In this document: piece after piece, positions 41,435-53,380 of the stretch
How positions within the stretch are numbered: the stretch's first letter is position 1
How the letters are laid out: each line of letters opens with the position of its first letter
NCBI GenBank assembly: GCA_038496445.1
Contig: JALMLS010000487.1
Coordinates: 62,001-126,000, forward strand
Length of the DNA: 64,000 nt
Source of the DNA: Trichosphaerium sp. ATCC 40318
Taxonomy: Eukaryota; Discosea; Flabellinia; Trichosidae
Reading direction: 5' to 3'
Position numbers and translations under genes: made by a program
Notes under the pieces: generated by a model
Seen by the model: the letters and a program-made list of their open reading frames with translations, nothing else
Told to the model about the DNA's origin: nothing
Databases searched by the model: none

Positions 41435-44400
41435 ATGTATTATCACAGCATAGCGTTCATTGTATTCTTTGGGGCAATTATTTTTGTCATGCCGATTAAA
41501 GCCTTACGCAATGGGAACATTGTAGTTGCTACAAGCGTATCAGAAAATAGCTTAATCCCTTCACGTGTACGATAAAAACCCAATCCACTCCATTTACCTT
41601 ATAAACTATCTATTACGCCCCTAAACGGGCTCTAAACAGCCCAAACCAAAACCGGAGTTCCTGACACCGTGCTATTTTATTTTTTTTTGGATTCTTCTTT
41701 TGATTGTTCTCACGTGATCTTTAGAGCGCGTTTGCGACACGTCATTTGGAAGGACTACAATTTTGGGCTCAATGGGCAAATAAAAATGGAGGTGTTAATG
41801 TTAGCGGTATAAACTACAAAGTACGTAAGACGGTAATTAAATTTTCGACGAGTCACCACTCAACTTTGGTTTAGTACAAAAAAATTGTCTATACGTCATT
41901 AACTTCTTAGCCATAGTTTGAAATATATTCTAAAGAAGACAATGACAATCTAGATTTTGTGTTACAGAACTATAACGAATTTGTTAATGACAATGAAGTA
42001 GATTTCTTAATGGGTGAGTTTTTTTGTAAAAATGATAAATTTTGTGTTCTTATACTACTATTCAAGCTCCCTTTGGATCTGGATATAGCGTTCCTGTATC
42101 AAACGAAATTACAGAACCAAGAAAAAGACTACTCGTTGGTTTGTCAACATCAGCAACTGAGTTCTATCTAAACAAGACTTATTCATATTCAGTATCACCC
42201 TCGTTAATCACGTAGGCAACAATCACTTGTTTACTTTTGCCTTAAATCACGTGTTCTTCTTTATTTGTTATTAAAATACAGCTAGGGGATTTGCTATTGC
42301 TGTTCGTTTCTATAGATCTCATGGGTTTAAGAGTGTAACAGAGATCGTTTTTGATGACTTTGGTGGTAACAATGTCTGTGGCGGTTTCAAACAAATAGTA
42401 CACATTTTCGCTCTGTTAAGTTTCTTTAACTATTATATAAGGCTGAAGAGAATGGTATTGCGTATAAAAAAGAAATTTTTGCAGCGAAGTATGTGCAAGA
42501 CGAAGGCGAGGCAAAAAATGCCGCTGAAAGAAATTGGACAAACATTGTTGATGCAAGTATTGATTGTCTTTTATGATCCTTCTTCCTCCCTTAACATTTT
42601 TATAGGAAATTATTAACATCAATGCTGATGGTTTGGTTGTATGTGCTTTGCCACCTCAGTATGGATTACAGTACGTCCAGAACAGATTGTTCAAACGTTG
42701 AAGAAAAAACTAGGAAACTACTTTGTTCACTTTTTGTTGTAGATACATGATTGATGTTATGTACCAGCGGAACTGGCTTCCTAAGAGCTTAACTACATCT
42801 CCATTGAGTAATGAATGGGATATTTTTGATAAAAAGTACCGAGAGTTTATAACGGGATATGCCGTTCTCAGTGAAAAGTCACGATTTAAAGGAGATTTTT
42901 TTGGGAACACAACGCAGTTTAAACAAACTGTTACGGATAATTTTAACGTTACGGGCGGGATTGAAGATGGATTTGCTCTTTCTGTTGTTGGTGGCTTGGC
43001 ATTACAGACAGCTATAAACGTAAGTGAGCTCTACAAATAGCGAGAAATCAGCTTCTTTCGCAAGACAATAATAACGTGTTTTTTAGAACTCTCAAAGTTT
43101 GAATGATACGGATCTTGCTGAAGCGTTTCTTAGACTGAACATGAATACATTCTATGGAAGAGTACATACTCGACTTACTAAGCCAATATCGTTGACGTTT
43201 GTTTGTGTATAGATTCATTTTGATGTCAATCATGGTCAGCTTGTTGAAAACGTTTTAGTTCAGTTTGTCAATAACACAGCAAACGGTAAAAAAAACTCGA
43301 AAAAAGTTCATCCAATTGTGACTTTTTTGTTTAGTTGTCGGTCCATTGCTAAGCGCTACTTCGAATATTGTATTACCAATGCCCACGTGGGATGAAAGGA
43401 AATTATCCAATAAGTTTGGTACTCATCGGAATACTTGAGTTTTTTTGCTAAGCTTTTCATGTACCAAAGGTTCTTACATATCAGAATGGATTATATTTGT
43501 TGCTGTTGTGCTATGCATACTACAATCTCTACTTTTTGGATTCTACATATATCTGAACAGGAGGACACCTGTCATAATGGCTGCATGTAAGTCTAAAATA
43601 CACAACGAAATTAAGATTATTAACTCCTTTTTGTTAGCTAAACTCTTTTTGACTGGTATCGTAGTGGGAAGTATTCTCCTTTATGTGAGCGTGATTGTAT
43701 GGACTCCCAATAATAACGAGACTCTATTTTGTCATCTCCGCGTTTGGCTCATGAATATTGGATTAGGTATTCTCTATGGGTACAAGTTTGCTAAATTTTT
43801 TTTTCTTGAATAATTCTCATGTTAAAAATACAGCTGCTTGTTTGCAAAGACATGGAGGGTCTATAGAATATTCAAAGGTGCAGAAAGTTTAAAGATTGTG
43901 GTGATATCAAACTACTTAATTTTGGCATATGTGGGTATATTCACAGGAGGCCTTGTGGTAAACCATTTTCATCAAAAAGCAAATCAGTGAAATATATCAA
44001 ACTAACTCATTGGCTTCTTTAGGTGTTATGTATTGGTTATAGTGCATTTTTAGACGAATCACATATAGAAATAGTTGATACTTACAGACCATCAAAGAAT
44101 TATTTGGAGTGTACCAACACAACAACTTCTCTTGTTATTTTCGGCATACAACTAGCTCTCTGGGTATTTTTAGCCACAAAAATGCCATCATCATTCTCAC
44201 TTTGTGTATTAGGTTATGCTTTACGTATTTGGTGCTTTCGTAGGATGTCGTGTTCAGCGTGTACCATTAAAGATATTTAACGAATCAAAGGTACTGTAAA
44301 TGAACAAATCAAAAGACTTGGAGCTAAAGTCTTTTTCTCATTATTTTCCATTTTAGGTTTTAGGACTTGTTTCATACAACCTAGCGTTTTTCTTTTGCAC

Positions 44401-45091
44401 TGCAGCTATAGTACAAGTAACAGTTCGTGATCATAGTACAAGAGACACTCAGTTCATTATTCGGTCAATATGCGTTCTAATAATGGGTGGTACGTTAAAA
44501 CTAGGATAAAAATCACAAAACACACTGATTTCTTCAACATTTGTTTTGGTGAAAAAGAAACAAAAAAAAAAAGATAGTTTGATTACCTCCCATAAGCAGC
44601 ATTCACCAAATATTGCTTGTTTGCACCTATATTTCGCGGAATTCTGCGGCATGTATTTCAAAGAAATCCGTTCTTTTGACGGGCTTTTGTACAACATTTT
44701 ACAGAAAACAGCTCATTTTTAGTCAATCATGCCTCTAGTCAATTTCGCGAAAAGTAGTACAACCCCACCTTGAAAGTCTTTAGTATCAACATTAATGAAA
44801 AAACAAAATTAGTTCTTTGTTACAGTGCGTTTAAATCTCATGTATGTTTACTTTTTACTTTTAGCTGGCACTGTATCGTTACTATTCTATCACAAAGCAA
44901 AGCTTCTAGGAAAGAATAGAAAAGAAGCATTGGCTTCAATGCCTTCAATAACAGATCAACTAGAATCAAGTACAACTACAGTAGGAGTTCAGAAATATGA
45001 ACCACAAGAGACTGAACTTCAAAAACTACAAAAAGAAAATGAAAGGTTGGTGAAACGGTTAAAAGAGTTAGAACTAGACCTCGGAAATTAA
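41435..45091 (+). CDS. Class C (GABA-B-like) G-protein-coupled receptor with periplasmic-binding-type ectodomain
   Basis: Eighteen exons join in phase: 41435-41566, 41725-41820, 41917-42013, 42067-42211, 42286-42397, 42442-42552, 42606-42670, 42743-43019, 43087-43161, 43213-43285, 43335-43418, 43470-43586, 43638-43779, 43834-43957, 44023-44212, 44244-44290, 44357-44489, 44826-45091. A signal peptide precedes an ABC-type substrate-binding ectodomain (GLQFWAQWANKNGGVNV, then FDDFGGNNV). Seven hydrophobic segments follow, with CHLRVWLMNIGLGILYG and LFAKTWRVYRIFKG matching the TM3 and intracellular loop 2 of GABA-B receptors. The cytoplasmic tail ends in a coiled coil (LQKLQKENERLVKRLKELE), also a GABA-B feature. 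Likely a surface receptor for amino acids or related small molecules. The intron after 42552 would be GC-AG with GCAAGT. Confidence 0.9.
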
Positions 45092-45550
45092 ATAGCTATC
45101 CTAAACGAAGACCCTTCTCTATATCTAACAAATGAATAGTACTCTACATTCTCAAGTTGATACTCCCTGTAATATTAAACACTGTAAGCTGTGGTTGTTC
45201 CAACTTTATTGATCAAACACAGCTCCAGTATAAGAACTAAACCCTCTGCTATTGTATCTATTTCTGCATGTTGAACAACAAACTGTTTAACTGTTTAACC
45301 GGTTTATGTCCGCTAAATGTGATTCATGTTTACTTCAACCTTACATAGCGATCGCCACTGACGGTCAATCAAAAAACTTCAGGATTTTGGTTCTGCATAT
45401 ACATGCCTCTGCTACTTTATATTACTATAACTTGCGATTTATTAAACCGCAGCCGACAAATAAAACTTTACATCATTACGAATTAGGTAACCACCAAAGA
45501 AACAATGAGATCAACAAGATTGATAATGACAGAAGTCGACATTTTACAAG
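45092..45550. other. Intergenic; no gene recognised
   Basis: Convergent 3' ends of the GPCR (plus) and the small minus-strand gene. An 83-codon plus frame at 45306-45557 shows no features. Confidence 0.45.
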
Positions 45551-46064
45551 TCAATAGCTTGTGGTGAACTTACATTCCCATTTTCCTCCTTCGGTGTAAG
45601 TTACATCTCCCTTTCTACCTCGAGTAAAGTCAAAGTAACATCCTGGGAAAGGCGTTACATCTGTCTTGACGTTAAAGATACTATGAGGTGATGATTTGGG
45701 TAATAAGGAGGGAACTGATAGTTACAGAGTCTTCACTGTTGGGTATATTATCGAGCATCTGCGTTATACTTGGTTGTGAGCGAGGTATTTACTTACTGGC
45801 TGAAACAGCAACGTAGTCTGGTACATCAAAAGGCTTAACGTTCCAAGAGAAGTTCAGTGGAAGCTGTTGAGAGAAAATTGGATAGGGCTTCGTTGGAGCA
45901 GTTTTTTTGAAGGTCACGTTTCTAAATACTTGAAACGTCGCAATGGCATGTTGCTCATTGTGTATACACAGTTCAAGAGGAGTTTGGAGGAGGGTCAATG
46001 TTAAATTCTGGCGTAGGTTGATCAATCCATGAATATTGTCAAAAAAAAGTAAAAAATTCGGCAC
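45551..46064 (-). CDS. Hypothetical protein, C-terminal two exons only
   Basis: Exons 45793 to about 46050 and 45551-45680 join in phase (donor GTAAAT, acceptor ...CATAG) and end at a TGA. The product has a Thr/Leu-rich start (LTLTLLQTPLELC), two likely N-glycosylation sites (NVT, NFS), alternating beta-strand-like segments and paired cysteines. A secreted beta-sandwich is possible. No ATG was found, so the 5' end is missing or lies upstream. No family is recognised. Confidence 0.35.
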
Positions 46065-46538
46065 TATTTATCCTATATTATGCCATAGGAACTATTTAGA
46101 AAGCCCTTTTTAGGGGTTTGGGGAAGCATAACCTAGCGGCAACTGAGCGCCATAGCCTAGTTATCTCCCTTTGTGGAGAACAGTTCAATATCACTTTGAC
46201 ATTTTTTCGCCTTTTTTTTTTGACATTTTAGAATCCCCATTCAAAAGCGAACAGTCACTGCGTACTGTTCGAAAAGATACATATTCGTTCGAAAAAACAA
46301 ACAATCCATTCCACCATTTTACGTTCTTTAGCAACGTTCTGCGAATGCTGTAGTCTGTAAATTATGGCCAAATTTCCTTCGAACGACTGTTCGAAACCAT
46401 TTTCTACTATCATTATTTCAACACCGTCGCAACGTATCAACTCAAATTAAGTAAGCTCCGCTTCGTATAAGTTCGTTAAGCTACCACGTGATTAAAACTC
46501 AAAGGCACAGCAAGCGGAACACGAAACTTAACGCGCTT
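46065..46538. other. Intergenic, upstream of ANK-PARP copy B
   Basis: No gene recognised. Two related gttcgaa-containing stretches in opposite orientation lie near 46265-46295 and 46375-46395, which could form a loose hairpin. A CACGTG at about 46485 precedes the probable start of copy B by ~50 bp. Confidence 0.45.
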
Positions 46539-49500
46539 ATGGAGAGTTGGCATAAATTGTTGCCTAAACGACGACTGTTTACTCACGTTAACAGTTTTTT
46601 CACTTATTTTTGCTTGTACGAAGCAGCAAATATTGTGTTACTCACTAAAAGCATAGGACAACTTAAAGTCGACAAACACCATGTGAGAAATAAACGGTAT
46701 GAACCATTTGTTAATACATTGTTGTGTAATACTACTACAGAAGAATTGCAACGCCTTCAAAGGCTTGTTAAAAAGTACAAGGCACTTAAAGAGTTCTGGA
46801 ATATCACAACAGGTAATGCATTTTATATCTTAGGCAGTATTGTTTATTTATTTTTAGTAAATAAACTAAAGAAAAAGCTACATAAACAAGAGACAGTTGA
46901 TAAAATTCTATTGTTATCAGGTTTGTGTTTCAAGGTTAGTGCACATATCAACCCAATCTAGTTCGGGCTGATTTGCCAAATATTCTGTCAATGTGTTTAC
47001 AGTCAAATGCAAATATCAATGCTGTAGATAAACATGGCCACACAGCTTTACATTATGCAGGTACAGCGTTGTAAACATACAATGTACTCACACTTCTTAG
47101 CACGGAATGGACACACAGATATTGTACAATTGTTGTTGAATGCTAATGCATATGTCAATACTGTAGACAAACGTGGCCGTACAGCTTTACATGAAGCAGG
47201 TGCAGTCTTGTAATTACACAATGTACTCACACTTCTCAGCATTTCATGGAAAAACAGATATTGTTAAATTTTTGTTGGATGCTAATGCAAATGTCAAAGT
47301 TGCAGATAGTGATAACCAGACAGCTTTACATGATGCAGGTATAGTGTTGTAAATATACAAAACTCACACTTCTTAGCATGGAATGGACACACAGATATTG
47401 TACAATTGTTGTTGAATGCTAATGCAAATATCAATACTGGAACTAATTATGGCAAGGCAGCTTTACATCATGCAGGTATAGTGTTGTAAATATACAATGT
47501 ACTCACACTTCTCAGCACGGCATGGACACACAGATACTGTACAATTGTTGTTGAATGCTGATGCAAATATCAATGTTGTAGATAAACACAGCAAGACAGC
47601 TTTACATTATGCAGGTACATCGTTGTAAATATACAATATACTCACACTTTAGCACAGCATGGAAACACAGCTATTGTACAATTGTTGTTGAATGCTAATG
47701 CAAATATCAATGTTTTAGATAAACATGGCAAGATAGCTTTACATTATGCAGGTATAGTGTTGTAAATATACAATGTACTCACACTTCTCAGCGTGTTATG
47801 GACAGACAGATATTCTACAATCGTTGTTGAATGCTAATGCAAATATCAATGCTGTAGATAACAATGGCAAGACAGCTTTACATGAAGCAGGTACAGTGTT
47901 GTAATATCAATCTACTCACACTTCTCAGCATGGCGTGGAAACACAGATGTTGTACAATTGTTGTTGAATGCTAATGTAAATGTTAATGCTGTAGATAAAC
48001 GTGGCGGCACAGCTTTATATTATGCAGGTACAGTCTTGTAATTACACAATGTACTCACACTTCTCAGCACGGGATAGGCATTTATATATCGTTAAATTGC
48101 TGATCAATGCAAATGCAAATATCAATGCTACAAATGATGTATATGCTGTGAACAAACAACAGTTTCAAAACATATTTAGAAAGGTGGTTGACAATGACCC
48201 TGCTTATACCAATGTGTTTGCACATCTTTTGGCACACTTTCCAAATGATCAAAAACAATGTCATGAACTTTGGCGAAACTCTGCATATACAGATAGATCC
48301 AAGTGGAGGTGCAATCTTGCAAACTGGTTACAATACTTGGTACACCTTTTCAATTGCAATGTTTACTAATCATACAAGCCTACACGCTCTTACTTCAAAC
48401 TTGCAATTCAAAAAGGTATTTGTGCATTGATTTGCACTTACAATCGCATATTTGTACAATCTTCGGTACAAACATTACTCACTAGTTTCAAACTGTTTTC
48501 AATTATTTATTGTTTTTACAAATAGAGCTTTTGGGTTAGCCAAGGAGAACTGATGGAAGGTATTTTGTTTGATTTACCAGATGACATGTGGAGTGAAAAA
48601 CAAAGTGGTACTGTCGCTGAAATGTGTGCAGAAGAAGGATGGTGTATAAACTCCATTCAACCTGACAAACAAAACAAAGGTACATGTCAAATGGCTTATT
48701 ATAACACTTGTTTACTTTTGTACAGCTTTTTTTCATGATTTCGTATGCAGCTATTGTCATAAACACAGGTTAATAAGTGGAAATACTGTACGTAAATATG
48801 CTACAAATTTGTTTAACTTGAGGAGGACTTTCATTCTGCTCTCAATTGTAAGAGTAACCTTTATACTATTCAACCTATCATTCCAAATACAAACTTAAGC
48901 AACACTACAGCAGGTACAAACATCTCTGTTGTTTTAATCATTTGACTTTGTCATCAAGGATTAAAAAGTGTGACAGCTTGGGGATTAAACCCACGATTGG
49001 ATTATGCACATAGCTGGGATAGATCCAAAAACAAGTTGAGTTTGTTCACCTTTATTGCCTTTAACTCTTTTGAAGAGGTTTTGTAGAAAAAGCAACACAC
49101 TACAGAACATTGGATCTTTTCAACAAGACTGACACTGTAGCCAACAGAGAATTAGCATTTCTCCAAGACAAATTGTCTAAAATGCATGGATATGATCAAG
49201 TCAAACTTGTATCAGCACAACTTGTTTGCAATGATGTACTACTTAGAAACTTTGGCATGTACAACACAATACTTAAACACAGGCACCAGTATGTCCGTAA
49301 CATTTTGATAGTATTGACTCTTTTTTTTTTTAGAGAACTACCCAAACTATTTTGTAAGGAAGATTGGCCACATGATGCTCGCACAAGTATTGCCAAGAAA
49401 TTTTCATCGTTGCCTGCCATTGAAAGTTCAACTAACAAAGAACAGGTACTTGTTCCAATACCATTCCTTACATAATCAATTGTTTAGCTACCTGTTGTGT

Positions 49501-50610
49501 TAATGGTGCATGGAACAACTGCTGATGCTGCTAAGAGTATTGTAAAAGCTGGGTTTGGAACTGTATGTTCATTGGATGCTGGATATTATGGACAAGGAAT
49601 CTACTTTACTGTACTACTACCTTCGATAAGTATTCTGTTTCTGATATTTTTCAATAGAGTAGTATCACATATGCTTGTTCTTATGACCGTGATTCAACTG
49701 AAAAAACACTTATTTTGAGTCTAGTCACGCCTGGCAACATATATCCAGTACTCATGCTGGTTCCGTACTTTATATTTAAGAAATACTAGGTAATAGAGAA
49801 ACCTGGAGACTTAAACAACCTTAAGGGAAAACCTATTAAACCAGGATACCAAAGCCACTATGCAGTGGTAAACAACTTAGGAAAAGCAGTAAAAAAAGAT
49901 ATTGATAAGTATCCATGTGATGAGTTGGTTGTGGCTCAAGGTAACATCTATGTACTGTAACGCTTGTGTTAACAATTGATTTAGATGTTCAAGCTGTTGC
50001 ACGTTATGTCATTAAGGTTGTAAAGAAACAAAAGAAACGGGTTCAGAAGAAAGGTAAAACAGCAAACAAGAAAAGTATCAATGAACAATTAGAAAAAAAA
50101 GGGATTTCAAAATCGGAAGATGTCAACAAGTCAGATGACTTGTTTGATGAGAAAGATGAATTTGATGAATTGTCTGAGGAGTGTTTCATAAGTGAACGGT
50201 ATGACATACCATAAAACATAACAGCATACTAATTTATTCAAAGAAAACTATGGGCGGCTGCCTATCCAAATCAACCAGAACAACCAAGTATGCAAGATAA
50301 GTTTGTAGCGTCCTTAAAAGAACAAGTTGAGAAGCTAAAACTAGAGAACGCAGCCATCCTTGTCAAATCAAATGCCATAAAAGAGAAGAATTCAAAGCTT
50401 GAGGAATCAAATACCAAATTGCAAGAGGTGAACTTGATGCTTCAAAAAACCAATGCCAACCATGAAGAAAACAACACCAAGCAACTCAACAGAATTGCTA
50501 AACTAGAGAAAAACAACTCTAAAATGGAAGAACTTAAACAAGCAAATTCAGCTCTAGAGGAAAGAATTGCCAAACTACTTGCTGAATTGCAAGTCTCAAG
50601 AGCAACATGA
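46539..50610 (+). CDS. Ankyrin-repeat / PARP catalytic domain / coiled-coil protein, copy B
   Basis: Exons join in phase: 46539-46812, 46858-46920, then eight ankyrin exons of exactly 99 nt (46962-47060, 47101-47199, 47240-47338, 47377-47475, 47516-47614, 47653-47751, 47792-47890, 47929-48027). These are followed by 48068-48339, 48379-48465, 48526-48679, 48726-48787, 48823-48913, 48959-49034, 49076-49258, 49334-49445, 49488-49610, 49658-49747, 49790-49940, 49985-50198 and 50244-50610. Introns among the ankyrin exons are 37-41 nt. The PARP domain shows HGT, DAGYYGQGIYF, YACSYD and DELVVAQ, giving an intact H-Y-E triad. A Lys-rich tract and coiled coil follow. The start at the ATG 46539 is preferred over an upstream GTG. 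Compared with copy A it has fewer ankyrins and an extra segment with CSYCHKH. The 45-nt stretch 46813-46857 could also be translated. Confidence 0.88.
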
Positions 50611-50692
50611 GCTCAAATAATTGTTTCAAATAAATCGCATTGTTGTTAGTGAGCCTTGTAAAGTTATAGCTAGCATACCATGACAACCAACT

Positions 50693-51211
50693 ATGTACAT
50701 TAAATCTTGGTGTGACTTTATACTATCACAATTGTTTATTACTGTTGCTGTCACGTGGTTAATGCCTGGACACCCATTAACAATAGAGTCAATGGAAGTT
50801 GAAGACAAGAACTATGAATCTTGGCATAGTACTGTTTGTGAACATAGTTTTGCCATAGCTCATATTAACTTGATGTCAGAATGTAGTTTTAAAATTCCAG
50901 ATGCCATTATGAGGTTAGTCAACGCTCTAACAAGTCGTCAGTTTGCATTCTTTGGTCGAATTTGGGAAGACGAGGAAGGAGCTTCTCGTGGATATACAAG
51001 TGATAATTTCTCACAGTTTGATATCATAGTGGCTTCTATTAAGATGGGACTTCCTAGAGAAGGTATCAAATCTGTATTGATTAACTGGGGTCCTGCAGAT
51101 GATCACCCACAATGTACATATTGCAGTATGTTTAAGATACATGTAAAAAAACGCAAGAGAGTAGCCTGGGCGTGTAAAGGAAATGGTTTTTATAGCCTAG
51201 AATGGCATTAA
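50693..51211 (+). CDS. Hypothetical 172-residue protein
   Basis: A single open frame with ATG at 50693. Residues ~8-25 are hydrophobic (FILSQLFITVAVTWLMPG). The rest includes CEHSFAIAHINL, YCSMFKIHVKKRKR and a C-terminal GNGFYSLEWH. The start falls just beyond the point (about 50686) where homology to copy A's downstream flank ends, so this gene is not part of the duplication. No family is recognised. It could be the last exon of a longer gene. Confidence 0.45.
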   Translation: MYIKSWCDFILSQLFITVAVTWLMPGHPLTIESMEVEDKNYESWHSTVCEHSFAIAHINLMSECSFKIPDAIMRLVNALTSRQFAFFGRIWEDEEGASRGYTSDNFSQFDIIVASIKMGLPREGIKSVLINWGPADDHPQCTYCSMFKIHVKKRKRVAWACKGNGFYSLEWH

Positions 51212-51616
51212 CAAATGCATGAGTATTGATGAAACAAAATGGATCATCATTAATCTCTTTTATTGATAATCCAGGTCGTACGACATTCCGTTCTATTGCC
51301 CCTCTTTTTACAAAGAGGACTTTTGGTTTCAGTTTAAACGAGCTGAGTTGTAGGTTTACAAATGTTGTTTTTTTGACTTTTTATGCCAACTTCCGGGTAA
51401 AACTGAAAAATTGCTTCACTTCTATACACCAATTCACATGTTTTTATTAGTACCGAACATAGGCGACAAGCAAGTTGGGTTTGTTTCCGCTTTGAAGAAT
51501 TTAAATTTCAATTTAGAGCTAGAGGCTTTCTTTGTAAAGTGTTCAAGAGGCAACAAGTTACTAATGAAAAAAAACATTTCAAAAAATGACAAGACTATTT
51601 TATTAGGATGAAAAAC
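51212..51616. other. Convergent intergenic region
   Basis: Two short plus-strand frames (66-74 codons) without recognisable features; otherwise nothing seen. Confidence 0.4.
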
Positions 51617-52883
51617 TTAGCTTTCAACACTTCGATAAAATATAAAAATGGAAGCTATCGTATGTGCTGCTGTGTATCCACCACATACCCAGAATATATA
51701 CTGTCCAAAACCTGCATAGAAACCGGAAAAGCCCTAAAGAACAAGCGATTAGCCAAAAATTAAATGAATGAAACAAACTGATATTGTTCTTAAAAACATC
51801 CAACTTCAACAAGTTGGTCGTGATGTATGTATGTACCTTCGCGTTGTAGATATCCAATGTAGTACCAACAATATTCTTACATGTATCTGAAGCCATTTGA
51901 TTGTGCATGATAAGAAAAATAGGATACTGAACAAATGCAGAAAGAAAATAACATCCGACTTCCAATATGTATGGTGTCAAGTGGTATGTCAAGGCATCCT
52001 TGGTAATAGCACCTCCAAGACGAGCCATCCATCCCTATTAAATAATATGAGTCAAACAGGTACCTTGATATGTATCTATGGACTGTACGTTAAACCAAGA
52101 TGATACAGGAACAGTAACAAAGACATCAAACATGCTCTTGAATTTAGCTGAGTGAACATCCAACATAAGCCTATAGAACAATATGATTAGTCTCTAGTCC
52201 TTCTCATAATGCTTAAGTATATATATACCAACACGTGCCTATTAGCCATGAGGTTCAAAGGGTGAACCAAAACGCCAAAAGAATAGTGGAATACGGCGTC
52301 TTTTTTCGAAAAACAATTAGCGAGAACTCGTGTCAAACAGCTTAAATTACTCTACCTAGCGTTTTTCTTGTTGCCTCAGAGTATGTTTTACCGTATGTAC
52401 TCATAGCAAGCTTATCATAGCCTCTCCTAAAGAAAGGATACAATTGTCTTGTCAAAAACTACAGTAGGTCGTTAGAATAATAACGTGAGTAAAGAAATCG
52501 CGTGTTACGTTGTTTTTAAGCAAAATTGTAGCTTCACAAAAGAAATCGTATTTTATAACAAACGAGCGTAACGTACCACATACAACGCGCTTGCGCTAAA
52601 CTCTAACATCCAACCTCTGTACAGTGGCATTAAACCATGTTTTGCGTAAATGGACCCAATAGCATCCCAAATGCCTTGTCAGTGGCGTTAGTACACAGAA
52701 CGATCTATTAGAAACAAATAGGTGCCTAATGCCGATGGTACCTGTGTAGGTGCCCGGATATATCTGCAAATGTAACGTAGCAACCTCTAGAGGCTGAAAG
52801 AGCACTTCAATAAATAAATCGTATGCGCCCTTCCATGTAAGTTCATAAAACGACACCGCATATGTACTTTCCTCCTCTCCCAT
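51617..52883 (-). CDS. Mitochondrial-carrier-like membrane protein
   Basis: The first two exons join in phase (ATG at 52883 and an exon starting near 52694). They read QPLEVATLHLQI, then IWDAIGSIYAKHGLMPLYRGW, the PX(D/E)-like and 'G-x-x-x-LYRG' signatures of the SLC25 fold. A later exon has VHPLNLMANRHV, a second repeat-type signature. The C-terminal exons encode MARLGGAITKDALTYHLTPYIL, a membrane segment and GFYAGFGQYIFW, ending VES at a TAA (51617-51619). The signatures are loose (Gln-Pro and His-Pro-Leu instead of Pro-x-Asp/Glu), so it fits the divergent carriers of the MTCH or SLC25A46 type better than a metabolite carrier. Two internal junctions (near 52440 and 52170) do not close in phase with the sites I tried. 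Confidence 0.55.
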
Positions 52884-53380
52884 TGTACTACAACGCAACG
52901 AATGACAATCAAGCTCCAAACGATAATAAAACTGTCAAAAGAAGTCTTGTATTATTTTTGGGATCTGCGATCACGGTATCACGTTATACACGCTTGGCGC
53001 CCTTTAAAAAATTCTCGCTGTGCGCCACGATAAGCACTCTAACAATAATATTGACAAGAGCACTATTTTTCATTTAACTAATACGTATGACTTGCTTCTC
53101 TACTAGCACAGTTTTTGTGGTTGTACAACGTTTTTTTTCTGTTTTCGCAAAACAACCATATTTTCTCTTCGTTCCCTCACAACATGCTTACTCAATACTA
53201 CCCTCGTAGAGGGGAATACTACAAAAATAAAACAAGAAAGTTCATCTTGGTTTTTTTTTTTTGTTTTTTGTGATAAATCACGTGCGGGTTTTTTTTTGTA
53301 ACGTTAAACGAAATGTAGCGTCGACTTCTGTTTTTTTTTTCTTTTTTTCTTTTTGGTTATTTATTTTCTTTTAGGAAATA
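52884..53380. other. Divergent intergenic region
   Basis: Promoter region shared by the carrier-like gene (minus) and the MORN-variant gene (plus). It is rich in T runs (53248-53262, 53330-53345) and contains one CACGTG near 53280. No gene seen. Confidence 0.45.

Noticed and set aside
49110-49475. Uninterrupted frame through 49259-49333 in ANK-PARP copy B
   Set aside because: In copy A the equivalent stretch is one base shorter and would break the frame; both copies join correctly only if it is removed as an intron with a GTACAAC donor.
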